The notes below the pieces were generated by a model that was not told the origin of the DNA, did not search any database, and worked only from the letters and a program-made list of their open reading frames with translations. DNA of 63,297 nt from Paenibacillus chitinolyticus NBRC 15660 (GTDB lineage: Bacteria > Bacillota > Bacilli > Paenibacillales > NBRC-103111), in NCBI RefSeq assembly GCF_000739915.1, contig NZ_BBJT01000020.1:1-63297 (forward strand), in the 5' to 3' direction. A program made the position numbers and the translations under genes. Of the stretch, positions 27,719-37,316 are shown piece by piece (the first letter of the stretch is position 1; every line of letters begins with the position of its first letter).

Positions 27719-29200
27719 CTACGTGGATTGAAGTTTTTTTGCTTCCTGCCACAATTCTTCCATCTCTGCCAAATCCGCCTCCGCCAGGGACTTGCCCCGG
27801 GCTTCCAGGCGCTCTTCGATGTACTGAAAACGGCGTACAAACTTGCGGTTAGTCGAAGCCAGCGCCTCTTCCGGATCGATTTTCAGGAAGCGTGACAGAT
27901 TGACGACGGCGAAAAGCAGATCCCCGAGTTCGTCCAGGCGCTCCGCCGCCGCACCGTTTTCCATCGCTTCCTGCACTTCACCGAGTTCCTCGGTGATTTT
28001 GGCGATCACTTCTCCGACCTCGGACCAGTCAAAACCGACGACAGCCGCTTTCTTCTGAAGCTTCAGGGCTTTCATCAGAGCCGGCAGATCCTTGGGCACT
28101 CCCGCCAAAGCAGACTGCTTAGAAGGGTCAATCCCTTTGCGGCGCTTCTCCTCGTCCTTCATCTGCTGCCAGTTGGCGAGAGCCTCCTCCGCATTTTCCG
28201 CTCCTTCCGTACCGAAAACGTGCGGATGACGGCGGATCAGCTTCTCGTTGAGGCCCGCGATTACGTCATAGACGGTAAAAGCGCCGGTCTCCTCTTCCAT
28301 CTGGGAATGGAGCATCACCTGCAGCAGCAGGTCACCGAGCTCCTCGCACATATGGTCGGGGTCGTCCTCATCGATCGTCTCCAGCACCTCGTACGCTTCT
28401 TCGATGAGGTTTTTGCGGAGGCTGGCATGCGTTTGCTCGCGATCCCACGGGCAGCCTTCCGGGCTGCGGAGAATCGCCACAATTTCATGCAGCCGCTCCA
28501 AAGTACGGTTGCGGAGTTCGTCCCGGTCGCTGCGCGGCACCCATACAAGGGAGAGGTTGCCGTAGCCCTCGATCCGGTCGAGCTCGTAAAGAGGAACCCG
28601 GACAACCGATTCTTCTCCCGCAACGCCAAGGGAGTGACCCGCAAAGACGGTGTAATCGTCCGGATAAAGCTCCATCAGCGTAAGCTTCACATCCGACGCC
28701 GTAAATGTATCGTACACTTGTCCGATAACCGTATGCAAGCGGGGGTTCAGCATGCCGGGCCGCAGATCCGTCGCATCCAGAAGCTGCATCCCTTCGATGG
28801 GGTCAAAGCCAAACCGGAGAAACGCCTGGTCGAGGAAGCTTTCCCCGCCAACGATCTCCAGCGGAATGCCCGCTTCCGGACATTTCGCCCTCAGCAGCTG
28901 CACGGTGTACTCGGCCACCATAGGGTGTCCGGGAACAGCGTACACGACAGCCTGCGAACGGGCGGACTCCAGCAGCGAGGCCGCTATCGCTTCATATGTG
29001 TCGTCAAAGCGGTCCTTCGCTTCGTAAATCGCGTCAAAGGTCTCGTACCGGATCCCCTCCGCCCGGAGATAGGCGGCAACCGGGTGATGATCGGTGCGGA
29101 GAATCAGCTTCGGAGCCTGCTGCAAACGGCGCAGCACGCCGAGCGTGAGCTGGTTTTCGTCCCCGGAACCGAGTCCGAGAACCGTAATTCCTTGCGTCAT
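27719..29200 (-). CDS. mazG: Two-domain YabN: tetrapyrrole-methylase-like plus MazG pyrophosphohydrolase
   Basis: A 493-residue fusion. The N-terminal 220 residues have the SAM-methylase-like fold of tetrapyrrole methylases (TVLGLGSGDENQLTLG); its substrate is unknown. The C-terminal part holds two MazG modules: EEAYEVLETIDEDD followed by EELGDLL near residue 285, and EELGEVQEAM followed by DELGDLLF near residue 425. MazG enzymes hydrolyse nucleoside triphosphates to monophosphates and help remove abnormal nucleotides. It is located between a SpoVB-like gene and hup, as in B. subtilis. Confidence 0.95.
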   Translation of the reverse strand: MTQGITVLGLGSGDENQLTLGVLRRLQQAPKLILRTDHHPVAAYLRAEGIRYETFDAIYEAKDRFDDTYEAIAASLLESARSQAVVYAVPGHPMVAEYTVQLLRAKCPEAGIPLEIVGGESFLDQAFLRFGFDPIEGMQLLDATDLRPGMLNPRLHTVIGQVYDTFTASDVKLTLMELYPDDYTVFAGHSLGVAGEESVVRVPLYELDRIEGYGNLSLVWVPRSDRDELRNRTLERLHEIVAILRSPEGCPWDREQTHASLRKNLIEEAYEVLETIDEDDPDHMCEELGDLLLQVMLHSQMEEETGAFTVYDVIAGLNEKLIRRHPHVFGTEGAENAEEALANWQQMKDEEKRRKGIDPSKQSALAGVPKDLPALMKALKLQKKAAVVGFDWSEVGEVIAKITEELGEVQEAMENGAAAERLDELGDLLFAVVNLSRFLKIDPEEALASTNRKFVRRFQYIEERLEARGKSLAEADLAEMEELWQEAKKLQST

Positions 29201-29307
29201 AGTCCTTGCCTCCCACGCGTATTCCGGTTCCCGCTTAAGCGGAGCCGGTTGATTCGCAGCTATTTTACGCCGAAACGGCGCGGTCTATCACGAGGCGCGG
29301 CCCGCTC

Positions 29308-31110
29308 CTAGAGCCGCTCCCCCTGCGGGAACAGGCGCAGCTTCGTCAGCGCCGAAGCCAGCTTGCCGCCGCCGGGGAGCTGCTCCAGCTCCGCGCGGTT
29401 CACGGCGCCGAAGCGCAGCAGCGCGAACGCGTACACGGCCGCGCCGAGCGCCACCCCGGCCAGCGCCAATACGCTGGCCTGCCCGCGCGGGCCCAGGCCC
29501 GGCGCCAAGGCGCCAAGCAGCGGCCCGCCCACGAGCTGGAGCGCGCCCAGAGCGGCGCACATGAGCACGGCGGCCGCAAGCGGCGCCAAGGCCGAGAAGC
29601 GCGGGCGCTGCGGAGCGCCGGTCAGCCGCCGCACCTCGGCAAGGCCCAGGGCGGACGCGGCAGCGAACGCGAGCACCGCCGACACGGCTGCGCCGGCGAT
29701 TCCCCAGCGCGGCACGAGCAGCAGGCTGCCGCCGATCTTGACGGCGGCGGCAGCGAGCAGATGCAGCGCGGGAGCATTCACGGCGCCGAGGCCCTGCAGC
29801 ACTCCGGCAAGCACGATGTTGAGCGTGCCGAACAGCGCCGTGAGCGCGAGCAGAGCCATCGTGCCGGACGCTTCTTCGCTCTGATAGAGCATCACGTTCA
29901 CCGGCACGGTGAGAGAGGCCAGGCCGGCGGCCGCAGCCAGGCCGAGCAGGCCCGTCATCCGCACGGTCCGCTCCGTGCGGATTTGCAGCTGCGCCGGGTC
30001 CGCCGCCTTAGCTGCGGCGATTGCCGGCACCAGCACGGCCGTCAGCGAGGACGCGACCATCGTCACGGCCTGAACCAAGGGCAGGCCGTGGTTGTACAGG
30101 CCGAACTGGCGCATCGCCTCAGCCGGGTCCGCTCCCCCGCCAAGGAGCAGGCGGGGGATGGTGAAGGCGTCGATGAGATTGAGAATCGGCGTCATGATCG
30201 AGCCGAGGCAGATCGGCAGAGCGTAAGCGCCGATAGAGGCCATGAGCCGGCCAAGCGGTTCTTTGGCCCCCACAGGGCCGGCGGCTTCAGCTTGGGCAGC
30301 CTCTCCCGGTGCTGCCGGTCTCTCAACAGCCGATCGATCAAGGCTGTTCCCGGCGCTATGCGGGGCATTACAGGAGTCGGGACGATCCCCCGTTTCCGAC
30401 GTCTTTGCGGCAGCCCGCCGCCTCCCGGTTCTCCTATCTTTGCTTCTCTGCCAATAATACAGAAGCAGAAGTAAGGCCCCCGCTGCCCCCGTTACGGAAC
30501 CGAATGTCGCTCCGGCGGCAATATCGCCGTCTCCCGCACCTTGTTCGGTCAAGTACAGCAGAAGAAGAACCATCGTAAGCACGCGCACCGTCTGCTCGAC
30601 TGCCTGGGACACCGCGGTGGGGATCATGTTCTGATAGCCTTGAAAATAACCGCGGAGAACCGAGAGCACAGGAACCAGCAGAAGCGCGTATGAAATGCTG
30701 CGGATGGCCGGCGCTGCAGCCGCTGTTCCTATCCAGCCCGCCAGCACATCGGCTCCGAAATACAGCAAGAGAAAGCAAAGGACGCCAGTTCCTGTCAGGA
30801 GCAGAGCGGAGGCCGCCGCCACCCGTCTAGCCCCCGCATGATCGCGTGCGGCTGCCCGGTCCTGGACGAATTTTGCGACCGTGATCGGAAAACCCGCCGT
30901 CGCCAGGAAAAGAATCAGGAGGTACAGCGGGTAGACGGCGTTATAAATGCCGAAAGCCCCGTCTCCGGCTATATTCTGCAGCGGAACTTTTTGGAGGGTT
31001 CCGAGCAGTTTGGAGAATACCGCCGCGGCGGCCAGTAACGCGGCACCCTTAAGGAGACGGGAGCTTCCGACCGTCACAGCCTGTTCCTGCGTTCCCTTTT
31101 CCGTGGACAT
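29308..31110 (-). CDS. MOP-superfamily flippase (SpoVB/YabM-like)
   Basis: Polytopic membrane protein of 600 residues, probably moving a lipid-linked polysaccharide or peptidoglycan precursor across the membrane. About fourteen membrane segments are visible; LATAGFPITVAKFVQDRAA near residue 70 is typical of the SpoVB group. Residues 221-285 form a polar, Ala/Pro-rich insertion in a cytoplasmic loop. The first part of the insert is strongly basic. The gene is much richer in GC than its neighbours, particularly at 29330-29850. It sits where yabM lies in B. subtilis; the exact substrate is not known. Confidence 0.88.
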   Translation of the reverse strand: MSTEKGTQEQAVTVGSSRLLKGAALLAAAAVFSKLLGTLQKVPLQNIAGDGAFGIYNAVYPLYLLILFLATAGFPITVAKFVQDRAAARDHAGARRVAAASALLLTGTGVLCFLLLYFGADVLAGWIGTAAAAPAIRSISYALLLVPVLSVLRGYFQGYQNMIPTAVSQAVEQTVRVLTMVLLLLYLTEQGAGDGDIAAGATFGSVTGAAGALLLLLYYWQRSKDRRTGRRRAAAKTSETGDRPDSCNAPHSAGNSLDRSAVERPAAPGEAAQAEAAGPVGAKEPLGRLMASIGAYALPICLGSIMTPILNLIDAFTIPRLLLGGGADPAEAMRQFGLYNHGLPLVQAVTMVASSLTAVLVPAIAAAKAADPAQLQIRTERTVRMTGLLGLAAAAGLASLTVPVNVMLYQSEEASGTMALLALTALFGTLNIVLAGVLQGLGAVNAPALHLLAAAAVKIGGSLLLVPRWGIAGAAVSAVLAFAAASALGLAEVRRLTGAPQRPRFSALAPLAAAVLMCAALGALQLVGGPLLGALAPGLGPRGQASVLALAGVALGAAVYAFALLRFGAVNRAELEQLPGGGKLASALTKLRLFPQGERL

Positions 31111-31154
31111 GAACGTCTCTCCTGCGATAAAAGATTAAATGTGTCCGTGTGTAT

Positions 31155-31697
31155 CTACACTTCCATTTGCTTGGACAAGAAGGAAGCGGCCGTTTCGGCC
31201 ATGATCCGCTCGGTTTTTCCCATGACCACGTCATTTTCCTTGCTGACCAACAGAACGGCGCCGATGGTATCTCCGTTGTGAATGATCGGTGCAATGACGA
31301 ATGAACCGTAAGCATCTGCCGCATCCTTAACCAGTTCGAAAATGCCGGCCGCTTCTTGCAAGATGGTCTGTCTTCCGTTCAAGGCGTTCTCCAATTGCTC
31401 GCCCACCGGTTTGCCGTCATATTCTTTACGTCCGCGGCCCGCCGCTGCGATGAAGGTCTCCCGGTCCGCTATAACGGCCTGATACCCGGTGCTCTCGTTT
31501 AACGATTCCGCATATTCCAGCGCAAAATCTCCAAGTTCACCGACCGGAGAATATTTCTGCAAAATGACTTCGCCGTCGGGGTTCACGAATATCTCCATGG
31601 GATCGCCTTCCCGGATGCGCATGGTGCGCCGAATCTCTTTCGGAATGACTACCCGTCCTAAATCGTCTATGCGTCTAACTATACCTGTCGCTTTCAT
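31155..31697 (-). CDS. SpoVT paralogue (second copy)
   Basis: A 180-residue regulator with an AbrB-type DNA-binding domain (residues 1-52) and a C-terminal GAF domain. Over the first 66 residues it differs from the neighbouring canonical SpoVT at only about seven positions, but the GAF half is much more divergent. This suggests shared DNA targets with a different signal. It follows a terminator, and a possible sigma-A promoter (TTGTTT, 16 bases, TATAAT at 31803-31776) precedes it, unlike a sigma-G site at the other copy. Confidence 0.88.
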   Translation of the reverse strand: MKATGIVRRIDDLGRVVIPKEIRRTMRIREGDPMEIFVNPDGEVILQKYSPVGELGDFALEYAESLNESTGYQAVIADRETFIAAAGRGRKEYDGKPVGEQLENALNGRQTILQEAAGIFELVKDAADAYGSFVIAPIIHNGDTIGAVLLVSKENDVVMGKTERIMAETAASFLSKQMEV

Positions 31698-31802
31698 ACT
31701 GCTTAAAGCCTCGCTTTCCTTCTGGGGGTTTACACTAGGATGTTTGAAAAATACGGATTAAAGAGGACTCTTCCCATTATATATAAATTTCCTCATAAAA
31801 CA

Positions 31803-31850
31803 AAAAAAGCCCCCTTACCTCCGGAATTGGTTTCCAAGTAAGGGAAGCTT
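31803..31850 (-). terminator. Terminator between the two spoVT copies
   Basis: On the minus strand AGCTTCCCTTAC pairs with GTAAGGGGGCT (with G-T pairs) and runs into TTTTTTT. It gives the downstream copy a separate transcript. Confidence 0.8.
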
Positions 31851-31854
31851 TCGG

Positions 31855-32397
31855 TTACTGTTCCATTTGTTTCGCCAAAAAACCGGCTGCCGTCTCCACC
31901 ATTTTCGATTCCATGTTGCCCATCGTGACTTCTTCGTCCTTGCTCATCAGAATAACCGAACCGATCGGGTCTCCGCCCGCCACAATCGGAGCGATGACGA
32001 AAGAGCTGTAAGTTTCGGGATTGTCTTTGGAGATTTCGTATGTACCCGAACCGCTCTCGATCGTCGGTTTACGGTTTTCCATGGTGGTCTCCACGATCTG
32101 CCCGATCTGCTTGTCCATATACTCTTTCTTCGAACCGCCCGCTACCGCGATAATCGTATCCCGGTCCGTAATCAGTGTGATATGATTGGTGCTCTCATAG
32201 AGAGACTCGGCATATTCTTTGGCAAAATCCCCCAGTTCGCCGATCGGGGAATACTTCTTCAAGATAACTTCACCGTCGCGATCGACGAATATCTCGAGCG
32301 GGTCGCCTTCCCGGATGCGCAGTGTGCGCCGTATTTCCTTCGGAATGACAACCCTACCCAGGTCATCAATGCGACGAACGATTCCAGTTGCTTTCAT
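31855..32397 (-). CDS. spoVT: Stage V sporulation protein T
   Basis: Transcription factor that tunes sigma-G dependent genes in the forespore. The N-terminal swapped-hairpin domain begins MKATGIVRRIDDLGRVVIPK and is followed by IREGDPLEIFVDRDGEVILKKYSP, which is the canonical SpoVT sequence. A GAF domain covers residues 60-178 and ends with AGFLAKQMEQ. It is the better match to the known family of the two adjacent copies. Confidence 0.96.
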   Translation of the reverse strand: MKATGIVRRIDDLGRVVIPKEIRRTLRIREGDPLEIFVDRDGEVILKKYSPIGELGDFAKEYAESLYESTNHITLITDRDTIIAVAGGSKKEYMDKQIGQIVETTMENRKPTIESGSGTYEISKDNPETYSSFVIAPIVAGGDPIGSVILMSKDEEVTMGNMESKMVETAAGFLAKQMEQ

Positions 32398-32474
32398 GAC
32401 TCTTGTTGCCCCACTTTCACTTGAAGTTTTGGATACGACTGGACGCCGATCTGCGTGTATTTAAAAGAGAAGGG

Positions 32475-32505
32475 TGTAGCGATTCGATTCTGACCATAGT
32501 ATTCA
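32475..32505 (-). promoter_or_regulatory. Possible sigma-G promoter of spoVT
   Basis: TGAATA (32505-32500) matches the sigma-G -35 exactly; 18 bases later CGCTACA is a poor -10. It suits the forespore expression known for spoVT. Confidence 0.35.
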
Positions 32506-32550
32506 TCCGCCCCCATATTCTTATACATTTCCCTCTTTCCATCCACGTAA

Positions 32551-32588
32551 AATAAAAAGCCATCCCGTCCGGATGGACGAGATGGCTT
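32551..32588 (-). terminator. Terminator after prsA
   Basis: AGCCATC-CGTCC pairs with GGACG-GATGGCT on the minus strand and is followed by TTTTTATTTT. Confidence 0.9.
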
Positions 32589-32629
32589 ATGTTAAATAAA
32601 TGATCTGCCGCCAGGCTTCGCAGATCCGC

Positions 32630-33790
32630 TTACTTCGCCGCCGGCGAAGGGCTTGCGGCCGGAGGCGTCGCTCCAGGCACGTCGGTCGGCGCCGGGGTCG
32701 GCGTCGTCTGCGGAGACGGGCTGCCTGTCGGAGCCTCCGTTCCGCTCGGTGCCGTGCTTCCGCCAGGTGCCGGGCTCGGATTGGCCGATGGAGCCGGAGT
32801 CGGAGTCGGCTTAGGAAGCTTGTTCGTTTCGATCAAGCCGGGAAGCTCCTTCGTTACGAACTCCTGCATCTTCACTTGCGCCAGGTTAGAGGCCAGATCT
32901 TTCTTGGCGTCTTCTACGGTTTCGGTTTTACGGGATTCCACTTTCATGACGTGGTAACCGTAATCGGTCTCAACGGGATCGCTGATCGTATTCAAAGGCA
33001 GCTCAAGGGCCGCTTTTTTGAATCCGGCTACCCACTGGCCGACTTTGGCGTTCTCATACTTGCCGCCTTTATCTTTCGAACCCGGGTCATCCGAGTATTC
33101 TTTGGCAAGAGCGTCGAAGTCTCCGCCGTTTTTCAGCTTCTGCTGCACTTCTTTTGCGCGCTTCAGAGCTTCTTCTTTCGTGCGGAGCTCTTTATTCGTA
33201 TTCGGATCGTTAAGACCGATGAGAATATGACGGACAGTCGCTACATCGTAGGCGTTCGGGTCCGCTTTTTTGGCCTTTTCGTATTCCGCTTTGATTTCGT
33301 CGTCGGTGACCTGCTTCTCCAAGTAGCTCGTGGAATACACGCTTAGTCTCAAGAGGTCCTCAATGTCTTTCTCTTCCAGTTTAGCGTCCTTCAGCTTCTT
33401 CTCCAGGCCGCCTTCCTGCGCGCCCACGAAAGTTTTCAGCTGCGTAACTTGATCGGTTACCTGCTTGTCCGCTTCTTTCTTCACGTCATCGCTCGCACGT
33501 CCGGAAAGGACCTTCAGCATGATAAACTGCTCCAGCATGCTTTGCTGGTAAGCCGGGTCCGTTTCGAACTGCGCGTATTCCGGATACAGGAGACGGTTGA
33601 AGGAAAGCAGTTTGTCAAACTCTCCGCGGGTCACTTTACCCCCGTCTTTGTAAGTGGCGATAACCTCTTCCGGCGTGCCGGCTTTTCCTTCGTCCTTCTT
33701 GCCGCACCCGCTGGCCACGGCCAAGACAAGGACTAATACGGCAAGCAGCAGCCACTTGCTTTTGGCCCAACCTGATTTATTGTGTTGCAT
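32630..33790 (-). CDS. prsA: Lipoprotein foldase PrsA-type, parvulin peptidyl-prolyl isomerase
   Basis: Extracytoplasmic chaperone that helps secreted proteins fold. A signal peptide ends in the lipobox ASGC (lipid cysteine C29). An N-terminal SurA-like region precedes a rotamase domain (about residues 190-300, starting VRHILIGLND). From about residue 324 the last 63 residues form an extended Pro/Thr/Ser/Ala-rich tail, which is not part of standard PrsA. The start overlaps the end of mfd by 14 bases, so it is probably co-transcribed with it. Confidence 0.92.
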   Translation of the reverse strand: MQHNKSGWAKSKWLLLAVLVLVLAVASGCGKKDEGKAGTPEEVIATYKDGGKVTRGEFDKLLSFNRLLYPEYAQFETDPAYQQSMLEQFIMLKVLSGRASDDVKKEADKQVTDQVTQLKTFVGAQEGGLEKKLKDAKLEEKDIEDLLRLSVYSTSYLEKQVTDDEIKAEYEKAKKADPNAYDVATVRHILIGLNDPNTNKELRTKEEALKRAKEVQQKLKNGGDFDALAKEYSDDPGSKDKGGKYENAKVGQWVAGFKKAALELPLNTISDPVETDYGYHVMKVESRKTETVEDAKKDLASNLAQVKMQEFVTKELPGLIETNKLPKPTPTPAPSANPSPAPGGSTAPSGTEAPTGSPSPQTTPTPAPTDVPGATPPAASPSPAAK

Positions 33791-36700
33791 TCTGCAATTC
33801 TCCCTTCGTTTTCAAGGCTTCCCTGTATTGTAACAGAAAACGCTCCACCAATGCGATTGTGTCCTCGGGGGACAGCCCTTTGCCGCGGATATGAACATGA
33901 ATCTGAGGCCCGGCAATCAGCTTGACGCGCCCGTCGAAGCCGTTCGAAATCGTAAACAGCTTCTGACCGTCCAGTCTTTCCGTCTCGTCCGGGGAAATCT
34001 TGATCTGATAATCGTCGCCCTTCTGGGAGATGGATTCGATTTTATATTCGGCTCCATACACCTTCAATCTGGCTACGGCCAAAAGATTGGAAACGGCAGG
34101 CGGCAAATCGCCGAACCGGTCCACCAATTCCTCATCCAGATCTTCCGCTTCCGCGAAGGAGCGGATATTCGCCACTTTCTTGTAAATCTCGATCTTCTGC
34201 ATGCTGTCGTAAATGTAATCCGACGGCAGGTAAGCATCCAGGTGAAGGTCAAGCTGCGTGATCCATTCCTTCTCGGGCTCCGCCTGCTCTCCGTCCAGCT
34301 CCAGCTTGCGCTTGGCGATTTCCTCGCTCAGCATCTGGGAATACAGGTCGAACCCGACGGAAGCGATAAACCCGTGCTGCTCGGCTCCGAGCAGATTACC
34401 GGCTCCGCGGATAGACAAGTCCCTCATGGCAATTTTAAATCCAGATCCAAGTTCTGTAAATTCTTTAATTGCCTGGAGACGCTTCTCCGCCACTTCGTTC
34501 AGCACTTTGTCGCGCTGATAAGTAAAGTACGCGTAAGCGATCCGGTTGGAACGGCCGACCCGGCCCCGCAGCTGATACAGCTGGGATAAGCCCATTTTGT
34601 CGGCGTCATGCACGATCAGCGTATTCACGTTCGGGATATCGACGCCGGTCTCGATGATGCTCGTGCTTACGAGCACGTCGAACTCGCCGTCCAGGAAGTC
34701 GAGAATCGTTTTCTCGAGTTCCTGCTCCGACATCTGCCCATGCGCAACGGTCACGCGGGCTTCCGGGACGAGCATGGAGATCTGCTCGGCCATCTGGTTG
34801 ATCCCCTGGACGCGGTTGAACAGGAAATACACCTGTCCTTCACGCGCCAGCTCGCGTTCGATCGCTTCCCGCACGAGCGTTGTGCTGTATTCCAGCACGT
34901 AGGTCTGTACGGGGAAGCGGTTCTCCGGCGGCGTCTCGATAACCGACAGGTCGCGAACCCCCAGCATCGACATGTGGAGCGTGCGCGGGATCGGCGTTGC
35001 GGTCAGCGTCAGCACGTCGACATTCGTTTTCAGCCGCTTCAGCTTCTCTTTGTGCGAGACGCCGAAACGCTGCTCCTCATCGACGATGAGCAGCCCCAGG
35101 TCTTTGAACTTCAAATCCTGGGACAGCAGGCGATGCGTTCCGATGACGATGTCGACGGTACCGGCCTTGACGCCCTTGGTCGTTTCATTCTGCTCTTTCT
35201 TCGAACGGAACCGGCTCAACACCTGGATGTTGAACGGGTATCCCGAGAAGCGCTCGCGGAATGTCTCGTAATGCTGCTGCGCCAAAATCGTCGTCGGCAC
35301 CAGGACAGCGACCTGTTTGCCGTCGATAGCCGCTTTGAAGGCGGCGCGGATAGCCACTTCCGTCTTGCCGTAACCGACGTCTCCGCAAAGAAGCCGGTCC
35401 ATCGGACGCGGTTTTTCCATATCCTTCTTAATTTCCCCAATTGCCCGGAGTTGATCCGTCGTTTCGTCATACGGAAACATGCTTTCGAATTCCTGCTGAT
35501 AGGCGGAATCGGAGCTGAAGCCGTATCCCGTTGTCGCTTGACGGTCCGCGTAAAGCTTGATGAGATCGTCGGCGATGTCCTTGACGGAGGTCCGAACTTT
35601 GTTCTTGACGCGGTTCCAGTCGGCCCCGCCCAGCTTGTATATCTTCGGCTCTTTCTCTTCCGAACCGACATATTTCTGAATGAGATCGATCTGGTCGATC
35701 GGGACGGACAGCTTGTCGCCGCCCGCATAGACAATATGCAAATAATCTTTATGAATGCCCCCGACTTCAAGCGTGCCGATCCCGACATACTTCCCGATCC
35801 CGTGGTTGACGTGAACGACGTAGTCTCCGACTTTAAGCTCCTGGTAGCTTTTGATTCTCTCGGCATTCTCGATTTTCTTGTCTACTTTGCGCGCTTTCCG
35901 CTGCTTCTGCGTAAACATCTCGCCTTCCGTAATCACAACGAGATGAATGGACGGCAGCTCGAAGCCGGTCTGCAGGTTTCCGTTCATAATCTCGGGTTCA
36001 TCGATTTGATAATCCCCGAGCACACGGCGGACGCGGTCCATCCGCTCTTCACCGTTGGCTAGGATGATCACGCGGCTGCCCGTCTTTTTCCAGCGTTCCA
36101 TTTCCGCTTTCAGAAGGTTCATCTGCCCGTGGAAATTCTGCATGACCCGGGACATGAAATTGACAATGTTCTGCGGCTGGGTCTGCGGGACCTGGCGCAG
36201 GAAGAGCGACATATAAAGCGTCGGATAAGTGCGGCGCTGCATAAGGGTCTCGAGCTGCTTCGAAAGCGTGAGGGCCGGAAGGGCCTTTCCGTCCTGAAGG
36301 GAACTCGTCACCCACTCCGCCTCTTCCCGCTCCAGCTGCTTGGAGGTTTCCACGAGCCGGGCCGGCTCGTCAACGAGCAGCACCGTATCTTCCGGCATGT
36401 AATCGGATAGAGTCTGCCGCTCCGGATAGAGCAGCGAGACATACTTGAACAGCCCCTGGAAGGTGTTCCCCTCTCGGAGCAGTTCAATATCATGTCCGAT
36501 TCCTTCCAGCAGCCTGTCCTTGGCCTGGCGGTCCGTCATTTTGGCAAGCTGGGTCTGAAGAAGTTCGTAAGCATGTTGAGCAGCGCTCTGAAAACGCTTT
36601 CTATTTAAGAGAACTTCCCGGCACGGCTGGATCACGAACGAATCCAGCTTTTCGATAGAGCGCTGGTCCGATACGTCGAACGTACGGATAGAATCCACAT

Positions 36701-37298
36701 CCACATCGAATAATTCGATCCGGACGGCCGTGGAAGAAGTCAGCGGAAATAAATCCACGATGCCTCCGCGGACGCTCATTTCCCCCTTCGCTTCCACCCG
36801 CTCCACACGCTCGTAACCCAGCTCGGTCAGACGGGTCAGAAATTCCTCCAGGTCAATTGTATCCCCCAAACGTACGGTGAGCTGGGCTTCCTTGAACGTT
36901 TCCTTCGTCGGAAGCAGACGCCGGAATCCGGCATACGGCACAATGACCGCTCCCCGGTATCCGCCGGCCAGTTTAGTCAGCACATCGATTCGCTGCGCCA
37001 GCATTTCGGGACTGGCAATAGCCGCTTCGGCGGCAAGCAGCTCTTGTGCGGGATATAAGAGAACCCCGTCTTCCGGAAGACATTCGCTTAAATCCTCGAA
37101 GATCTTCTGGGCGGAGAACATATTATGCGTAACGATGAGAAGCGGACGCTCGAGTTGCTGCATCAGTGCGGCAAGCATCACCTGACGAGAGGAGCCGGTT
37201 AATCCGGCGATCAACTGCTCTTTCATGCCGGAACGAATACCCGTAATCACACTTTGAAAATCGCGGTCCGTTGAAAAAGCCTGTATTAAAGCTTGCAA
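33777..37298 (-). CDS. mfd: Transcription-repair coupling factor Mfd
   Basis: Removes stalled RNA polymerase at DNA lesions and recruits UvrA. The 1173-residue length is normal. Domains in order: UvrB-like N-terminus (about 1-350), CarD-type polymerase-interaction domain around 490-560 (VHVNHGIGKYVGI), a translocase with Walker A GDVGYGKTEVA and Walker B DEEQRFG, helicase motif VI LRGRVGRSNRIAYAY, and a C-terminal TRCF domain. The TTG start is 10 bases after GGAG. Confidence 0.98.
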   Translation of the reverse strand: MQALIQAFSTDRDFQSVITGIRSGMKEQLIAGLTGSSRQVMLAALMQQLERPLLIVTHNMFSAQKIFEDLSECLPEDGVLLYPAQELLAAEAAIASPEMLAQRIDVLTKLAGGYRGAVIVPYAGFRRLLPTKETFKEAQLTVRLGDTIDLEEFLTRLTELGYERVERVEAKGEMSVRGGIVDLFPLTSSTAVRIELFDVDVDSIRTFDVSDQRSIEKLDSFVIQPCREVLLNRKRFQSAAQHAYELLQTQLAKMTDRQAKDRLLEGIGHDIELLREGNTFQGLFKYVSLLYPERQTLSDYMPEDTVLLVDEPARLVETSKQLEREEAEWVTSSLQDGKALPALTLSKQLETLMQRRTYPTLYMSLFLRQVPQTQPQNIVNFMSRVMQNFHGQMNLLKAEMERWKKTGSRVIILANGEERMDRVRRVLGDYQIDEPEIMNGNLQTGFELPSIHLVVITEGEMFTQKQRKARKVDKKIENAERIKSYQELKVGDYVVHVNHGIGKYVGIGTLEVGGIHKDYLHIVYAGGDKLSVPIDQIDLIQKYVGSEEKEPKIYKLGGADWNRVKNKVRTSVKDIADDLIKLYADRQATTGYGFSSDSAYQQEFESMFPYDETTDQLRAIGEIKKDMEKPRPMDRLLCGDVGYGKTEVAIRAAFKAAIDGKQVAVLVPTTILAQQHYETFRERFSGYPFNIQVLSRFRSKKEQNETTKGVKAGTVDIVIGTHRLLSQDLKFKDLGLLIVDEEQRFGVSHKEKLKRLKTNVDVLTLTATPIPRTLHMSMLGVRDLSVIETPPENRFPVQTYVLEYSTTLVREAIERELAREGQVYFLFNRVQGINQMAEQISMLVPEARVTVAHGQMSEQELEKTILDFLDGEFDVLVSTSIIETGVDIPNVNTLIVHDADKMGLSQLYQLRGRVGRSNRIAYAYFTYQRDKVLNEVAEKRLQAIKEFTELGSGFKIAMRDLSIRGAGNLLGAEQHGFIASVGFDLYSQMLSEEIAKRKLELDGEQAEPEKEWITQLDLHLDAYLPSDYIYDSMQKIEIYKKVANIRSFAEAEDLDEELVDRFGDLPPAVSNLLAVARLKVYGAEYKIESISQKGDDYQIKISPDETERLDGQKLFTISNGFDGRVKLIAGPQIHVHIRGKGLSPEDTIALVERFLLQYREALKTKGELQNATQ

Positions 37299-37316
37299 AT
37301 CAAGTACACTCCTCTC

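Noticed and set aside
28220-29311. 363-codon plus-strand frame opposite yabN
   Set aside because: Antisense to the two-domain YabN protein, with no recognisable motif.
34608-36062. 484-codon plus-strand frame opposite mfd
   Set aside because: It lies entirely antisense to the clearly identified mfd, has no family similarity that I can see and no ribosome binding site; long antisense frames are common in GC-rich coding DNA.
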